Assembly: GCF_003952525.1 (NCBI RefSeq)
Contig: NZ_CP034451.1
Location: 4,936,501-5,000,500 of the forward strand
Direction of reading: 5' to 3'
DNA: 64,000 nucleotides
Source: Mesorhizobium sp. M3A.F.Ca.ET.080.04.2.1
GTDB lineage: Bacteria; Pseudomonadota; Alphaproteobacteria; Rhizobiales; Rhizobiaceae
In this document: positions 50,083 through 58,421 of the stretch, in pieces
Layout: each line of letters begins with the position of its first letter
Position numbering within the stretch: position 1 is the stretch's first letter
Translations under genes and position numbers: made by a program
The notes under the pieces: generated by a model
Told to the model about the DNA's origin: nothing
Seen by the model: only the letters and a program-made list of their open reading frames with translations
Databases searched by the model: none

Positions 50083-50128
50083 TGCCGTCTCCATCAGCGT
50101 TTTGGGCAACGGACCCGGGAATGGCTTG

Positions 50129-50166
50129 AAAAAACAAATGGCCGCCCGGACATTCCGCTGCGGCCA
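50129..50166 (-). terminator. Attenuator terminator of trpE(G)
   Basis: TGGCCGC (minus strand; 50160-50166) pairs with GCGGCCA (50139-50145), followed by a TTTGTTTTTT tract (50129-50138). It lies 37 bases downstream of the trpL stop. The upstream CGGCCA (complement at 50195-50200) can pair with the left arm and form the antiterminator. Confidence 0.9.
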
Positions 50167-50203
50167 CCCTCTCTTTACGCACGCGCGTTCGAACTGGCCG
50201 CTG

Positions 50204-50248
50204 TCAGCGAGCCCACCACCAAACGGTCTTGTTCGAACGCATGTTCAT
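50204..50248 (-). CDS. trpL: trp leader peptide TrpL
   Basis: 14-residue [17 protein letters not shown] with three consecutive Trp codons, preceded by GGGAG. Ribosome stalling at the Trp codons under tryptophan shortage frees the antiterminator. Close in design to the rhizobial trpL/rnTrpL leader. A further in-frame ATG 4 codons upstream (50260) is possible. The leader RNA of Sinorhizobium also acts in trans; whether that happens here is unknown. Confidence 0.93.
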   Translation of the reverse strand: MNMRSNKTVWWWAR

Positions 50249-50332
50249 GGCGACTCCCATAGCGGCGAACGGGCTGCCGCGCAACTGGATTCAATACAGA
50301 CGGTGAAGGTAGGGCGCCGTCGAGAACGGCGC

Positions 50333-51389
50333 TCAGTCTTCCAGCGTGCCGGAGCGCGCATCGCGGCTCCTTTTGTCGCCGGCAAGCTTCAGCAGGTCCT
50401 CGCCGGCGCGGATGATGCGGCGCGAACGCCGGGTCAGAATGAATCCAGCCTGCGGGGCGAACACCTCCGTGCGCCCGTCCACCTCGCCGGGTGAATGGAC
50501 GATTGTGGCCAGCCTGGCGCCCGTCTCGACCCGGTCGCCGGGCTTGACGTCGTAGAGGATCGCGCCGGCCCTGGGAGAGGGCATCATATCGATGTTTTCC
50601 AGCGGCACGACGGCTCCTGTGAAGCTGCGGGGGCTGGCGACTGACGGATCATCGATGACGCCGCGCGTCACCAGCAGGCGATAGAGGCCTTGCGCGTCGG
50701 AAGCAGCCAACGCGCCGTCGACGTAGAGCATGCCGCGATACTCGACCGTGGTGACGACGCGCCGGTCGAAGCGCGCGACGCTCGCCGGCTGAATCTGGTA
50801 GGGCATGATCGAGGCGGCCTCGAAGGTGCCGCTGCTGTCCTCGCTCCACAGCAGCACCGTGTCGACCCCCATGGCGGCCGCGCAATCGGCCATCGCCGGC
50901 CACAGGCTGGTGTGGATATAGAGATAGGCAAGGCTTTCGTCATCGCAGTGCAGATCGAGCACGATGTCGTGCCCAAGCGAAAGCTCGAGCAGCCGCGTCT
51001 TCAACCGGCGGTCGGCGCCGCCAAGGCTTGCGTCAGGCAGGAGCTTGGCGTCCGGCGCGGCAAGCAGCGGGAAGGGCGCGGTTGAAATTGGTGCGGGTGC
51101 CGAGATTGAAGCGGCCTTGGTGCTCGCCGAAATGATACTGGGCTCGGCCGATCGGATTCGCCCATGGCACGACGGTGATCGAACCCCTGATACGGCGCTC
51201 GGTCTCAGCCCCGGCAAGCATCGGCATCAGCGCATCGATGGCGACGACGCCCGGCAGTTCGCCGGCATGGAGGGCTGCCTGCAGATAGGCGGTCGGAGCC
51301 GCCTTGTCGCTGCCCTCAAAACGGAAGACCGGGAATTCGTAGGCGACGCCTTCGCTGTCGCCGGCGATGCGCTCGATCGTCTTTTGCAT
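50333..51389 (-). pseudogene. Succinylglutamate desuccinylase/aspartoacylase-like gene, broken by one frameshift
   Basis: Zinc peptidase-like family (AstE/AspA, PF04952). The first 100 residues are read from ATG 51389, with the zinc-binding HAGELPGVV; then the frame switches at the CCC run 51074-51076 (minus strand GCGCCCTTCCC), where one extra C changes NFNR-AFPLLAAPDAKLLPD into NFNRALPAACRAG. The second part, with the third zinc ligand in IVLDLHCDDES, continues to 50333. Removing one C restores a protein of about 350 residues. All key residues are retained. Likely a new pseudogene or a sequencing error. Confidence 0.85.
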
Positions 51390-51525
51390 GAGGTGCCTCC
51401 GATGGAAGGCCAGCGATGCATGTTCGCAGCCGGTTGTCAGTGGTCCAGCGCAAGCCGCGCTGTAGGCGCAATCCGAACCATTTGGCGGTGAGGCAGCGCC
51501 GGAGGGGAGAGCAACAGACCTTAGC

Positions 51526-52902
51526 TCAGACCAGCGGTTTCAGCTCCTGGGCGATGGTCGGCAGAAGCTCGGAGACGTTGGGGTGGATATGCATGGCACG
51601 CGCCAGCGTCGAGATCGGCGCCTTGGCATACATCAGATCGAGCACGCAATGGATCGCCTCGTCGCCACCCGGCCCGAGCACCGAGCAGCCGAGGATTTCG
51701 CCGGTGTCGGCATCTGCCAGGATCTTCATGAAGCCTTGCGTCTCGCCCTTTTCGATGGCGCGGCCGACACGGGTCATGGGCCGCTGGCCGACCACTGCGC
51801 GGCGGCCGGCCTTCCTCACAGCGGCCTCCGTCATGCCGCAGCGGCCGAGCGGCGGATCGATATAGAGCGCATAGGCATCGATGCGGTCGCTCACCTTGCG
51901 CGGATCGTTGTCGAGCAGATTTGCGGCGACGATCTCGTAGTCGTTGTAGGAGGTGTGAGTGAAGGCGCCCCTGCCGTTGCAGTCGCCCATTGCCCAAATG
52001 CCTGGCACGCTGGTGCGAAGCTGGTCGTCGACGACGATGTAGCCGCGCTTGTCGATCTCGATGCCGGCCTTGTCGAGGCCAAGATCGTCGGTGTTGGGTT
52101 TGCGTCCCAGCGCCAGCAGCACATGCGAGCCGACGGCCGGAGGCTTGCCGGCACCGAAGCTTACGGCGATGTCGTTGCCTTGTCTGGCGAAGCCGATGTC
52201 ATCGGCGCCGACATGGACAGTGATGCCTTCATTTTCGAGGATGGACAGGATGGCGGCCGAGACGTCTTCGTCCTCGCGGACGGTCAGCCGCGGCGCCTTT
52301 TCGATCACCGTGACCTTCGAACCGAAACGGCGGAACATCTGCGCGAATTCGAGCGAGATGTAGCTGCCGCCGACGACGACGAGATGGCTGGGCAGTACAT
52401 CGAGATCCATCATCGAGGAATTGGTGAGATAGGGAATGTCCTTGACGCCGGGCAGTTCGGGCACCGAGGCGCGCCCTCCAGTGTTGAGGAAGATCTTTGG
52501 TGCGGTCAGCAGATGCCCGCCGACGCGCACGGTGCTCGCGGATTCGAAGCGGGCGTGACCACGGTAAAGCGTGCAGCCCTTCATCCCGGCGATCCAGCTT
52601 TCCAGATTGGCGCGTGCGTCGTTTGTCACCTTGTCCTTGCGCGCCTTGATCCGCTTGAAGTCGACGCCAACAGGACCGGAGAGCGCGACGCCATAGTCAG
52701 CGGCGCGGCGGGCAAGATGCGCCGCATAGGCGCTTGCCACCATCGTCTTGGTCGGCATGCAGCCGGTGTTGATGCAAGTGCCGCCGACGAACTTGCGCTC
52801 GATCAACGCAACGCTCATGCCGGCAGTGTCAAGCCGGCCGGCGAGAGACGGGCCGGCCTGGCCCGCTCCGATGATGATGGCGTCGAAGCTCCTGGCCGTC
52901 AT
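51526..52902 (-). CDS. Pyridine nucleotide-disulfide oxidoreductase (mercuric reductase-like)
   Basis: 458 residues. FAD-binding GAGQAG at 12-17, redox disulfide C43/C48 in GGTCINTGCMPTK, NAD-binding VVVGGSYISLEFA, GDCNGRGAFTHTSYND (FAD site) and C-terminal dimerisation domain with the MHIHPNVSELLP His-Pro motif. Similar to mercuric reductase and lipoamide dehydrogenase relatives, but lacking the metal-binding Cys pair at the C-terminus, so mercury is not the substrate. Its start overlaps the DUF4126 gene stop by 4 bases (ATGA). The natural substrate is unknown. Confidence 0.9.
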   Translation of the reverse strand: MTARSFDAIIIGAGQAGPSLAGRLDTAGMSVALIERKFVGGTCINTGCMPTKTMVASAYAAHLARRAADYGVALSGPVGVDFKRIKARKDKVTNDARANLESWIAGMKGCTLYRGHARFESASTVRVGGHLLTAPKIFLNTGGRASVPELPGVKDIPYLTNSSMMDLDVLPSHLVVVGGSYISLEFAQMFRRFGSKVTVIEKAPRLTVREDEDVSAAILSILENEGITVHVGADDIGFARQGNDIAVSFGAGKPPAVGSHVLLALGRKPNTDDLGLDKAGIEIDKRGYIVVDDQLRTSVPGIWAMGDCNGRGAFTHTSYNDYEIVAANLLDNDPRKVSDRIDAYALYIDPPLGRCGMTEAAVRKAGRRAVVGQRPMTRVGRAIEKGETQGFMKILADADTGEILGCSVLGPGGDEAIHCVLDLMYAKAPISTLARAMHIHPNVSELLPTIAQELKPLV

Positions 52903-53360
52903 GTGAGGACGGCTACAATCAGCAGGCCGCCGGCGATCGCCACCGCGTCCTCGATGAAGGCGGCGGGCGGATCCCTGCCGAATGCAGCGGCCAAGCGCGC
53001 TCGCGCTTCCGCGCCGCCCAGCGTGCCGACCACCGCGCCGATCGCGCCGGCGATCAGGCCGCCGATGGTGGCGCCGGCAGGGGCGCCGATCACGGCTCCG
53101 CAGAAGGCACCCACGACGATACGGGCGCCGAATTGCTCCGGCACCTTGCGGCTGGGTGTCGACGGCAATTGATCGGTGATGAGCTCGACAATTCCCAGGA
53201 TGGTGAAGATGCCTACGGCGATCCAGTGGCCCATGAAACTTGCCCAGCTGTTCGCGACCGGCAGCCAGCCGAGCCAGGCGCCCCAAGCGGTGGCGGCAAG
53301 CGCCGTTCCGGCTCGCAGGCCGGCGACGACACCAATCAGCAATGCAAGGATGTAAAGCAT
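52899..53360 (-). CDS. DUF4126 small membrane protein
   Basis: 153 residues with four hydrophobic segments (3-25, 46-66, 80-110, 135-152) and a glycine-rich GAFCGAVIGAPAGATIGGLIAGAIGAVVGTLGGAEARARLAAAFGRDPPAAFIEDAVAIAGG core. DUF4126 is a family of inner-membrane proteins of unknown role. It is 4 bases overlapped with the oxidoreductase gene and just before it, a conserved pairing in rhizobia, so the two may act on the same membrane redox or quinone process. This is inference. Confidence 0.85.
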   Translation of the reverse strand: MLYILALLIGVVAGLRAGTALAATAWGAWLGWLPVANSWASFMGHWIAVGIFTILGIVELITDQLPSTPSRKVPEQFGARIVVGAFCGAVIGAPAGATIGGLIAGAIGAVVGTLGGAEARARLAAAFGRDPPAAFIEDAVAIAGGLLIVAVLT

Positions 53361-53408
53361 GATCGACCCCTCAATTCGCGGATCGTTGCGCGGTCCGGGG
53401 ACGGCAAG

Positions 53409-54434
53409 CTAGCATAGGCCGTGCTTCTGGCCACGGCTTTTCCCAGCCAGAGCTGGATGCTCGTCACGATCATTCCTGGAAAACTCTCGCCTGTATTGCA
53501 GCGGTGAGATCTTGAGCCGCGCCGCGAAATGCTGGCGCAACGAGGTGGCACTGCCGAAGCCGGCCTCGAAGGCCACGACATCGATCGATTTGTCGGTCTC
53601 TTCCAGCAGCCGCTGCGCCAGGCCCACGCGCTGGTCGGCCAGCCACTCACCGAAGCTGGCGCCGATCGACTTCTGGAAGCGGCGCGTGAACGTACGTCGG
53701 GTGAGACCGGCGCTGTCAGCCACGCTATCGAGGCTGTGGGCTTGGCCGAGTGTCGTCCGCACCTCGTCGAGGGCCTTGGTGAACCGGTCGGCGTTGGGCG
53801 TCGGCGCCAGCGGGCGTTCGATGAACTGAGCCTGTCCGCCCTGCCGGTGCGGCGAAAGCACGACGTGGCGGGCGAGGCGAAGCGCTGCCGCGGCGCCGTA
53901 GCGGTCCCGCACGATGTGCAGGCAGCAGTCGAGCCCGGCGGCGACGCCGGCCGAAGTGACGATGTCGCCGTCGTCGACATAGAGAACGTCGGCATCGACA
54001 GCGATGTCGGGATGAAGAGCCTGCAACTGGTCGGCATAGGCCCAATGCGTCGTCGCCTTTCGCCCGGCAAGCAGTCCGGCGGCGGCGATCGCGAAGGTGC
54101 CGAGGCATAGGCCCACGATCAGCGCGCCGCGCCGATGCGCCTTGCGCAGCGCATGCTTGAGCGGCTCCGCCAAAGGCACATCGAGATCCTTCCAGCTTGG
54201 CACGATGACGATATCGGCTTCATCACACGCACAGAGATCGTGTGGGACCGAAATGGTCAAACCGGCGTCGGTATGGATCTGCCCTTTCTCTATCGCGCAG
54301 ACGCGAAAGTCGAAGCGCGGCAAGCCAAGTTGCGTGCGGTCCGCACCAAAAACCAGGCATGGCACGGAAAGGTGGAAGGCGCTGATGCCGTCAAAGGCGA
54401 TCGCGGCGATGATCGGATTGCGCAAGTCAGACAC
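53409..54434 (-). CDS. GlxA-family transcriptional regulator (AraC with DJ-1/PfpI domain)
   Basis: 341 residues from GTG 54434 (VSDLRNPIIAAIAFDGISAFHLSVPCLVFG). An upstream GTG at 54503 would add 23 residues running into the probable promoter. N-terminal DJ-1/PfpI-like domain (about 10-190) with GALIVGLCLGTFAIAAAGLLAGRKATTHWA, where the nucleophile Cys is at C-L-G. C-terminal AraC domain with two HTH: LDSVADSAGLTRRTFTRRFQKSIGASFGEWLADQRVGLAQRLLEETDKSIDVVAFEAGFGSATSLRQHFAARLKISP. Divergent from the cysteine hydrolase gene, its likely target. Confidence 0.88.
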   Translation of the reverse strand: MSDLRNPIIAAIAFDGISAFHLSVPCLVFGADRTQLGLPRFDFRVCAIEKGQIHTDAGLTISVPHDLCACDEADIVIVPSWKDLDVPLAEPLKHALRKAHRRGALIVGLCLGTFAIAAAGLLAGRKATTHWAYADQLQALHPDIAVDADVLYVDDGDIVTSAGVAAGLDCCLHIVRDRYGAAAALRLARHVVLSPHRQGGQAQFIERPLAPTPNADRFTKALDEVRTTLGQAHSLDSVADSAGLTRRTFTRRFQKSIGASFGEWLADQRVGLAQRLLEETDKSIDVVAFEAGFGSATSLRQHFAARLKISPLQYRREFSRNDRDEHPALAGKSRGQKHGLC

Positions 54435-54564
54435 CGTGGGAGTGAGGCAAGGCTTGGGATGGAGAAGTGTCCCAATTCTTTTGAATAATGTCAATCGGGC
54501 CACTTTCTAGGCCAGCATGTCCAGTCTAGCTTCCGGTCGTCAACCCGGTCGAAAGGAAACCGCC

Positions 54565-55206
54565 ATGTCAGCACCAGCCAGCCAGCCGCGCCGCGCGCTC
54601 GTCGTCGTCGACGTCCAGAACGATTATGACGGCGGCAATCTCGCCATCCAGCATCCGCCCTTCGCCGATAGTGTCGCCAACGTGGCGCGCGCCATGGATG
54701 CCGCGGCCAGGGCCGGCATCAAGGTCGTCGTCGTCAGGCAGATGGCGCCCGAGACTTCGCCGATCTTCGCCAGCGGCAGCCCTGGCGGGGACCTGCATCC
54801 CGAGATCGCCCGGCGTGTCCGCGACCACTATGTCGAAAAGAAGCTGCCCTCAGCTTTCACCGGCACCAACCTGGAAGACTGGCTGCGCGGCAACGGCATC
54901 GATACGATCACGGTCGTCGGCTACATGACGCATAATTGCGATCTGTCGACCATCATCCATGCCGTGCATATGGGCTTCTCGGTCGAGTTCCTATCGGACG
55001 CGAGCGGTTCGGTGCCCTACGCCAACAGCGCCGGCTACGCGTCGGCCGAGGACATTCATCGCGTGGTGAGTGTCGTGCTGCAATCGCGCTTCGCCGCGGT
55101 GCTAAAGACCGCCGAATGGATCGACTGCCTGAAGACCGGCGCCCTCCCGGAACGCGACTCGATCTATGCGTCGAACCAGCGGGCGCTGGCCCGCAACGCG
55201 GCGTAG
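54565..55206 (+). CDS. Cysteine hydrolase (isochorismatase/nicotinamidase superfamily)
   Basis: 213 residues from ATG 54565 with GAAAGGA in front. Catalytic triad D16 (VVVDVQNDY), K93 (EKKLPSAF) and nucleophile C125 (YMTHNCDLST). The cis-peptide region precedes the Cys as usual. Hydrolyses an amide or imine of a small molecule. It is divergent from a GlxA-type regulator, a pairing often seen for regulation by the substrate. The substrate is unknown. Confidence 0.9.
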   Translation: MSAPASQPRRALVVVDVQNDYDGGNLAIQHPPFADSVANVARAMDAAARAGIKVVVVRQMAPETSPIFASGSPGGDLHPEIARRVRDHYVEKKLPSAFTGTNLEDWLRGNGIDTITVVGYMTHNCDLSTIIHAVHMGFSVEFLSDASGSVPYANSAGYASAEDIHRVVSVVLQSRFAAVLKTAEWIDCLKTGALPERDSIYASNQRALARNAA

Positions 55207-55224
55207 CCGCGGCGCGGAATGCGA

Positions 55225-55254
55225 AAAGGGCGCCGCGTTGCCGCGGCGCCCTTT
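55225..55254. terminator. Bidirectional terminator between cysteine hydrolase and fhs
   Basis: AAAGGGCGCCGCG (55225-55237), loop TTGC, CGCGGCGCCCTTT (55242-55254). A 13-bp perfect stem 18 bases after the hydrolase stop and 31 bases past the fhs stop on the other strand. T/A on both sides lets it act in both directions. Confidence 0.85.
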
Positions 55255-55285
55255 GGCAGTCGGGTCAGCCGATCCTAAGTTAGAT

Positions 55286-56965
55286 CTAGAACAGGCCTTC
55301 GATCTGGCCGGTCTCGTTGAGGAAGATCTTTTCCGAGGACGGCGCCTTGGGCAGGCCGGGCATGGTCATGACCTCGCCGCAGATGATGACGACGAAACCG
55401 GCGCCGGCGGCCAGCCTGACCTCGCGCACCGGCACGGTGTGGCCGGTCGGCGCGCCGCGCAGGTTGGGATCGGTGGAGAAGGAATACTGGGTCTTGGCCA
55501 TGCACACCGGCAGCTTGCCGTAGCCGGCCTGCTCCCAGGCATGCAGTTGGTCGCGGATCGACTTGTCGGCGATCGCCTCGTCGCCGCGGTAGATGCGCTT
55601 GACGATGGTGTTGACCTTCTCGAACAGCGGCATCTCGTCGGGATAGAGCGGCGAGAACTGCGAAGCGCCGGATTCGGCGATCTCGACCACCTTCCTGGCC
55701 AGGTCCTCGATGCCGGCCGAGCCCTGCGCCCAGTGCTTGCACAGGATCGCCTCGGCGCCCTGCGCCTTGACGAAGTCCTTCATCGCCTGGACCTCGGCCT
55801 CGGTGTCGGTGGTGAAGTGGTTGATCGCCACCACCGCCGGCACGCCGAATTGCTTGACGTTCTCGATGTGGCGGCCGAGGTTGAGGCAGCCCTTCCTGAC
55901 CGCCTCGATGTTCTCCTTGCCGAGCTCTTCCTTCTTGATGCCGCCATTCATCTTCATGGCCCGCACGGTGGCGACGATGACGGCCGCCGCCGGCTTCAGC
56001 CCCGCCTTGCGACACTTGATGTCGAAGAACTTCTCGGCGCCGAGGTCGGCGCCGAAGCCGGCTTCGGTGACGACGTAGTCGGCAAGCTTGAGCGCCGTCG
56101 TGGTGGCGACGACCGAGTTGCAGCCATGCGCGATGTTGGCGAACGGGCCGCCATGCACGAAGGCCGGATTGTTCTCCAGCGTCTGCACCAGGTTGGGCTG
56201 CATGGCGTCCTTCAAAAGCACCGCCATGGCGCCGTCGGCCTTGAGGTCGCGGGCATAGACCGGCGACTTGTCGCGGCGGTAGGCGACGATGATGTCGCCG
56301 AGGCGCTTCTCGAGGTCCTTGAGGTCGGTGGCCAGGCACAGGATCGCCATCACCTCGGAGGCGACGGTGATGTCGAAGCCGGCCTCGCGCGGGTAGCCGT
56401 TGGCGACGCCGCCGAGCGAGCAGATGATCTCGCGCAGCGCGCGGTCGTTCATGTCCATGACGCGGCGCCAGGCGACGCGGCGGGTGTCGATGCCGAGCTC
56501 GTTGCCCCAGTAGATGTGATTGTCGATCAGCGCCGACAGCAGGTTGTGGGCGGTGGTGATGGCGTGGAAGTCGCCGGTGAAATGCAGGTTCATGTCCTCC
56601 ATCGGCACCACCTGCGCCAGGCCGCCGCCGGCAGCGCCGCCCTTGACGCCGAAGTTCGGGCCGAGCGAGGCCTCGCGGATGCACACGATCGCCTTCTTGC
56701 CGATGCGGTTCAGGCCGTCGCCGAGGCCGACCGTGGTCGTGGTCTTGCCCTCGCCGGCCGGCGTCGGGTTGATCGCGGTGACCAGGATCAGCTTGCCGTC
56801 CCGGTTGCCCTTCACCGACTTGATGAACTCGGCCGAGACCTTCGCCTTGTCATGGCCATAGGGCAAAAGATGCTCGTGCGGAATGCCGATCTTGGCGCCG
56901 ATCTCCTGGATCTGCTTCTTCTTGGCGGCGCGCGCGATCTCGATGTCGGACTTCACTTCGGCCAT
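55286..56965 (-). CDS. fhs: Formate-tetrahydrofolate ligase
   Basis: 559 residues, the full length of the family. It makes 10-formyltetrahydrofolate from formate, ATP and tetrahydrofolate, in one-carbon metabolism. ATP-binding loop [20 protein letters not shown] with K74 and T75, then the family segments [45 protein letters not shown] and [23 protein letters not shown]. Start ATG at 56965 ([10 protein letters not shown]). Transcribed alone. Ends just before a bidirectional terminator. Confidence 0.97.
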   Translation of the reverse strand: MAEVKSDIEIARAAKKKQIQEIGAKIGIPHEHLLPYGHDKAKVSAEFIKSVKGNRDGKLILVTAINPTPAGEGKTTTTVGLGDGLNRIGKKAIVCIREASLGPNFGVKGGAAGGGLAQVVPMEDMNLHFTGDFHAITTAHNLLSALIDNHIYWGNELGIDTRRVAWRRVMDMNDRALREIICSLGGVANGYPREAGFDITVASEVMAILCLATDLKDLEKRLGDIIVAYRRDKSPVYARDLKADGAMAVLLKDAMQPNLVQTLENNPAFVHGGPFANIAHGCNSVVATTTALKLADYVVTEAGFGADLGAEKFFDIKCRKAGLKPAAAVIVATVRAMKMNGGIKKEELGKENIEAVRKGCLNLGRHIENVKQFGVPAVVAINHFTTDTEAEVQAMKDFVKAQGAEAILCKHWAQGSAGIEDLARKVVEIAESGASQFSPLYPDEMPLFEKVNTIVKRIYRGDEAIADKSIRDQLHAWEQAGYGKLPVCMAKTQYSFSTDPNLRGAPTGHTVPVREVRLAAGAGFVVIICGEVMTMPGLPKAPSSEKIFLNETGQIEGLF

Positions 56966-57281
56966 GACGGCTTTCCTCTGGATTGGGCAGTGGAGGGGAG
57001 GGGTTCGATGATTTGTGCATGCTCGAAACGCCGCCCGGACGCAAGGGCATGTTCTAACCCTGTCGCTGTCGCGGCGTCAACTTTCATGCAAATAAGTTTC
57101 CTGCAAAGAAAGACGATTGCTGTTGCCGATCGACCTTCGCGGCGTCTTTGGCCCCTGGTCGTTGGGCCGTATAGAAGCCAGAGCGATTGCCGTTCCGCAG
57201 TCTCAAAACAGCCGTGCAATGCGCGAAAAGCGACAGAAGCGACGCCGCAAATCCGCCATCGCCCGACGGTCGGCTCTCGCG
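56966..57281. other. Intergenic region before fhs, no gene seen
   Basis: 316 bases between the fhs start and the end of the AAA-associated operon. The only structure seen is a TGCAAA repeat (near 57089 and 57107) in an AT-richer stretch, probably promoter sequence for fhs on the minus strand. No terminator with a T-tract was recognised for the DUF2333 gene. Confidence 0.3.
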
Positions 57282-58406
57282 CTATTGGCTCAGGACATTG
57301 CTGATCTCGACCATGTTGGAGCGCACGCGCAGTATGTAGAAGCCCATGGTCGTCAAATGCGTCGGCAGCAGCCAGCCGTCCTCGCGGCCATTGGCGATGA
57401 TGAGGGGCTGAATGCGCAGCGCCGAGACGAATTGCGAGTCCATCGTGTCCCAAAGGTTCTGCAGGTGCTTTTCCTTGATCACGTCCTCGAAGTCGGCCTG
57501 GGCGGCCTTCATCAGCCCGTAATAGGCATAAAGCTGTCCGTAGGCGAACCAGAAGCGGTCGTCGGCGCGGAAATCGAACCAGCCATTATTGTGGTTCTCG
57601 GCGCGCTCCTTGAGGATCGCCGATGTCGAGCCGATGTCGCTGGAAATGCGGTCGATATACTGCTTCAGATTGTCTGCGCGGGCATCGAACGTCGCCTGGC
57701 AGGCGGCTAACCGGGCATTGAAGGAGCGCAGCTTGCGCACGGCATCGCGGTAGTAGCTCGGCGTCGGCGTTTTGGGGCCGAACGGGTTCAGGCCGAAATA
57801 CCAGGTTTCCTCATCGAACTGCAGATTGCCGCGCGCGTCCTGCAGGTCTGCGTCGATCTGCGAGGTGGTGCGGACGCGGCCGAGATTGTCGGCAAGCTCG
57901 GTCGCGGTGCGGCGCACGGCCTGGTTGATGCCGCGCTGGAAGGAAGCCTTGTTGTCCATCCAGGGGGTATGGTCCCAGTCGACGCCGAACAAGCCGAGCT
58001 TGTAGAGGATCATCGAGGAGACCCAGGCATTCTGATTGACATTGAAGTCGGTCAAATCGGCAGCCACCTGGGCGACGGCGGAGTTGCCGCAGGTCTTGGC
58101 GGTGTCGGTGCCGGCGCCGGCCGTGACCTGCTCGCCGGCCGAAACGTTGCGCTTCTCGAAGGTGTATTTGTCGGGATAGTTCGGGTCGAAACTGTTCCAC
58201 CACTGGGTGGCGTAGAAGAAGTTGGCGTAGAGGCCGATCAGCACCAGAAGGGCGAGGCCCACGACGGCCTTCAGGATCCAGCCGCGCTGGCCATACCAGC
58301 GGCCCGCCCAGACGAACGGCCACAGGAGGATGCCGATGACGACGCCGATGCCGCGGCCGATCCATTGGAAGATTCGGGTGAAGAAACTCACGATCGGATC
58401 AAGCAT
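57282..58406 (-). CDS. DUF2333 membrane protein, last gene of AAA-associated operon
   Basis: 374 residues from ATG 58406. N-terminal stretch with a short amphipathic then a membrane helix (about 27-65: VVIGILLWPFVWAGRWYGQRGWILKAVVGLALLVLIGLYANFFYAT). Remainder is periplasmic or cytoplasmic soluble: QNAWVSSMILYKLGLFGVDWDHTPWMDNKASFQRGINQAVRRTATELADNLGRVRTTSQIDADLQDARGNLQFDEETWYF. DUF2333 is defined from such proteins and has no known role. 15 bases after the upstream stop, so in the same transcript. Confidence 0.85.
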   Translation of the reverse strand: MLDPIVSFFTRIFQWIGRGIGVVIGILLWPFVWAGRWYGQRGWILKAVVGLALLVLIGLYANFFYATQWWNSFDPNYPDKYTFEKRNVSAGEQVTAGAGTDTAKTCGNSAVAQVAADLTDFNVNQNAWVSSMILYKLGLFGVDWDHTPWMDNKASFQRGINQAVRRTATELADNLGRVRTTSQIDADLQDARGNLQFDEETWYFGLNPFGPKTPTPSYYRDAVRKLRSFNARLAACQATFDARADNLKQYIDRISSDIGSTSAILKERAENHNNGWFDFRADDRFWFAYGQLYAYYGLMKAAQADFEDVIKEKHLQNLWDTMDSQFVSALRIQPLIIANGREDGWLLPTHLTTMGFYILRVRSNMVEISNVLSQ

Positions 58407-58421
58407 GGCTCTCGTCACCCC

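Noticed and set aside
51526..53286. Upstream extension of the oxidoreductase frame (586 codons)
   Set aside because: The added codons overlap DUF4126 in another frame; the FAD-binding N-terminus begins at 52902.
55166..57304. Very long plus-strand open frame of 712 codons opposite fhs
   Set aside because: It is antisense to the clearly recognised formate-tetrahydrofolate ligase. High GC leaves long open frames on the opposite strand; the composition is Arg/Asp/His/Val-rich with no family motif.
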